A stretch of DNA of 15,505 nucleotides from JASGDB01 sp049841315 (GTDB taxonomy: Bacteria > Bacteroidota > Bacteroidia > Flavobacteriales > Weeksellaceae), in contig JASGDB010000115.1 of assembly GCA_049841315.1 (NCBI GenBank), positions 1-15,505 of the forward strand, written 5' to 3'. The notes beneath the pieces were generated by a model that did no database searches, was not told the origin of the DNA, and worked only from the letters and a program-made list of their open reading frames with translations. Shown here in pieces: positions 14,809 through 15,505 of the stretch. Positions within the stretch are counted from its first letter, which is position 1. Each line of letters starts with the position of its first letter. The translations under genes and the position numbers were made by a program.

Positions 14809-15306
14809 CTATTTCAAGGCATCTAAAGCCGCTGCATAATCCGGTTCCTGCCCGATTTCAGGTACTTGTTCCGTATAAATCACTTTTCCTGATTCGTCAA
14901 TCGCTACAACCGCTCTGCTCAGAAGTCCTTTCAATGGTGTGTCTTCCATTGTTACGCCGTAATCTTCCCCGAAATTCCCTCTGAAATCCGACAATACTTC
15001 CACATTTTCCAGGCCTTCCGCAGCACAAAAACGGGCTAAAGCAAAAGGCAAATCTCTGGAAACATTGATAACAACGGTATTTTCCAATGAAGAAGCCTCT
15101 TTATTGAAAGCTCTCGCCGATGCGGCACAAACGCCTGTATCGATGCTTGGGAAAATGTTGAGCAAAACTTTTTTTCCTGTATAATCCGCAAGGTGCTTTT
15201 CCGATAAATCGGCTGCTACCAGAGTAAATTCCTGTGCTTGTGTTCCTGTTTCGGGAAGATTTCCGACCGTATGAGCCGGATTCCCTTTGAATGTAATATC
15301 TGCCAT
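14809..15306 (-). CDS. tpx: Thiol peroxidase (Tpx-type peroxiredoxin)
   Basis: Thioredoxin-dependent peroxidase of 165 residues that reduces hydrogen peroxide and alkyl hydroperoxides; in Gram-negative bacteria it is often periplasmic or cytoplasmic, and no signal peptide is present here. The peroxidatic cysteine is Cys60 in PSIDTGVCAASARAFN, and the resolving cysteine is Cys94 in FALARFCAAEGLENV, the spacing of atypical 2-Cys Tpx enzymes. SDFRGNFGEDYGV (106-118) is also characteristic. The ATG start gives MADITFKGN, as expected for the family. A perfect -7 box lies 22 bases upstream. A weak AT-rich hairpin GAAAT/ATTTC overlaps the stop codon; rarA follows after 187 bases containing no gene and no clear signal, so read-through is possible. 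Confidence 0.96.
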   Translation of the reverse strand: MADITFKGNPAHTVGNLPETGTQAQEFTLVAADLSEKHLADYTGKKVLLNIFPSIDTGVCAASARAFNKEASSLENTVVINVSRDLPFALARFCAAEGLENVEVLSDFRGNFGEDYGVTMEDTPLKGLLSRAVVAIDESGKVIYTEQVPEIGQEPDYAAALDALK

Positions 15307-15327
15307 ATTATTGATTTTTTAATTTCT

Positions 15328-15335
15328 CAAAGTTA
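15328..15335 (-). promoter_or_regulatory. -7 promoter element (TAACTTTG) of tpx
   Basis: Minus-strand TAACTTTG matches TAnnTTTG exactly, 22 bases before the tpx start codon. No TTG at the -33 distance is evident. Confidence 0.5.
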
Positions 15336-15457
15336 TTAAAAATAAAAGACTTTATAATTTAGATGTTTTTATTTTTTGGGCTCTTCGCCATTTTGTATGG
15401 AAAAAAAAATATCCATATTATTTTAAAATGACCTCGGAAACGGAGGCGTTAAAAATT

Positions 15458-15505
15458 TTAAAGAATTTTCGTTAAGAAATCGACCAGATTCGCCGATTCC
15501 ATTGA
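15458..15505 (-). CDS. Possible 3' end of a truncated gene at the window edge
   Basis: The minus strand is open from the window edge for 15 codons, SMESANLVDFLTKIL, then a TAA stop. The composition (an amphipathic helix end) is protein-like and tpx starts 150 bases later on the same strand. The fragment is too short to assign a family. A small stem GCCTC/GAGGT follows the stop. It may be chance. Confidence 0.4.
   Translation of the reverse strand, partial: SMESANLVDFLTKIL

Overview
The window reads as a chromosomal segment of a member of the Bacteroidota, most likely a flavobacterium of the Chryseobacterium group. The basis is protein character (SusD-free but typical DUF47/PiT, DUF2490, MalS-like lipoprotein amylase, DeaD/DbpA helicase), AT-rich intergenic DNA, absence of Shine-Dalgarno sequences, and repeated occurrence of the Bacteroidota -7 promoter element TAnnTTTG about 15-30 bases before start codons. 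The genus is an inference from familiarity, not a search result.

Layout. Positions 190-2814 (minus): a DUF2490 outer-membrane-type protein, then a DUF47 (PhoU-like) protein and a PiT phosphate transporter, closed by a terminator with a UUCG loop. 3104-4792 (minus): DEAD-box RNA helicase with a DbpA-type C-terminal RNA-binding domain, with its own terminator. 5049-7216 (minus): a lipoprotein alpha-amylase and a TlpA-like thioredoxin, overlapping by ATGA. 7670-9148 (plus): a Wzx-like polysaccharide flippase. 9424-11865 (plus): a Cu(+)-type P1B ATPase with two N-terminal metal-binding motifs. 11961-13079 (minus): a cytoplasmic esterase-like alpha/beta hydrolase with a glycogen-binding-like N-terminal domain. 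13344-14621 (minus): RarA/MgsA with a TTG start. 14809-15306 (minus): thiol peroxidase Tpx. The last 48 bases may be the 3' end of another minus-strand gene.

Most genes are housekeeping or stress functions: phosphate uptake, RNA remodelling, alpha-glucan breakdown with disulfide chemistry, glycan export, copper efflux, replication-fork repair and peroxide removal. No defence system, prophage, CRISPR array, tRNA or rRNA was seen.

The distinctive signal is the density and variety of small interspersed repeats: a CCCCTC/GAGGGG hairpin family, a TGTCATTCTGA palindromic element, a 167-bp inverted-repeat element rich in GCAAAG, an 8-bp TCTCCAAG tandem array, and short tandem motifs. Three repeat-like stretches lie inside the copper ATPase gene, in frame, so they are translated as extra loops. 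The octamer array supplies the stop codon of rarA. This in-frame colonisation of one gene is the most interesting observation here; it resembles in principle the palindromic elements known inside Rickettsia genes, but whether it is undescribed cannot be decided from one window.
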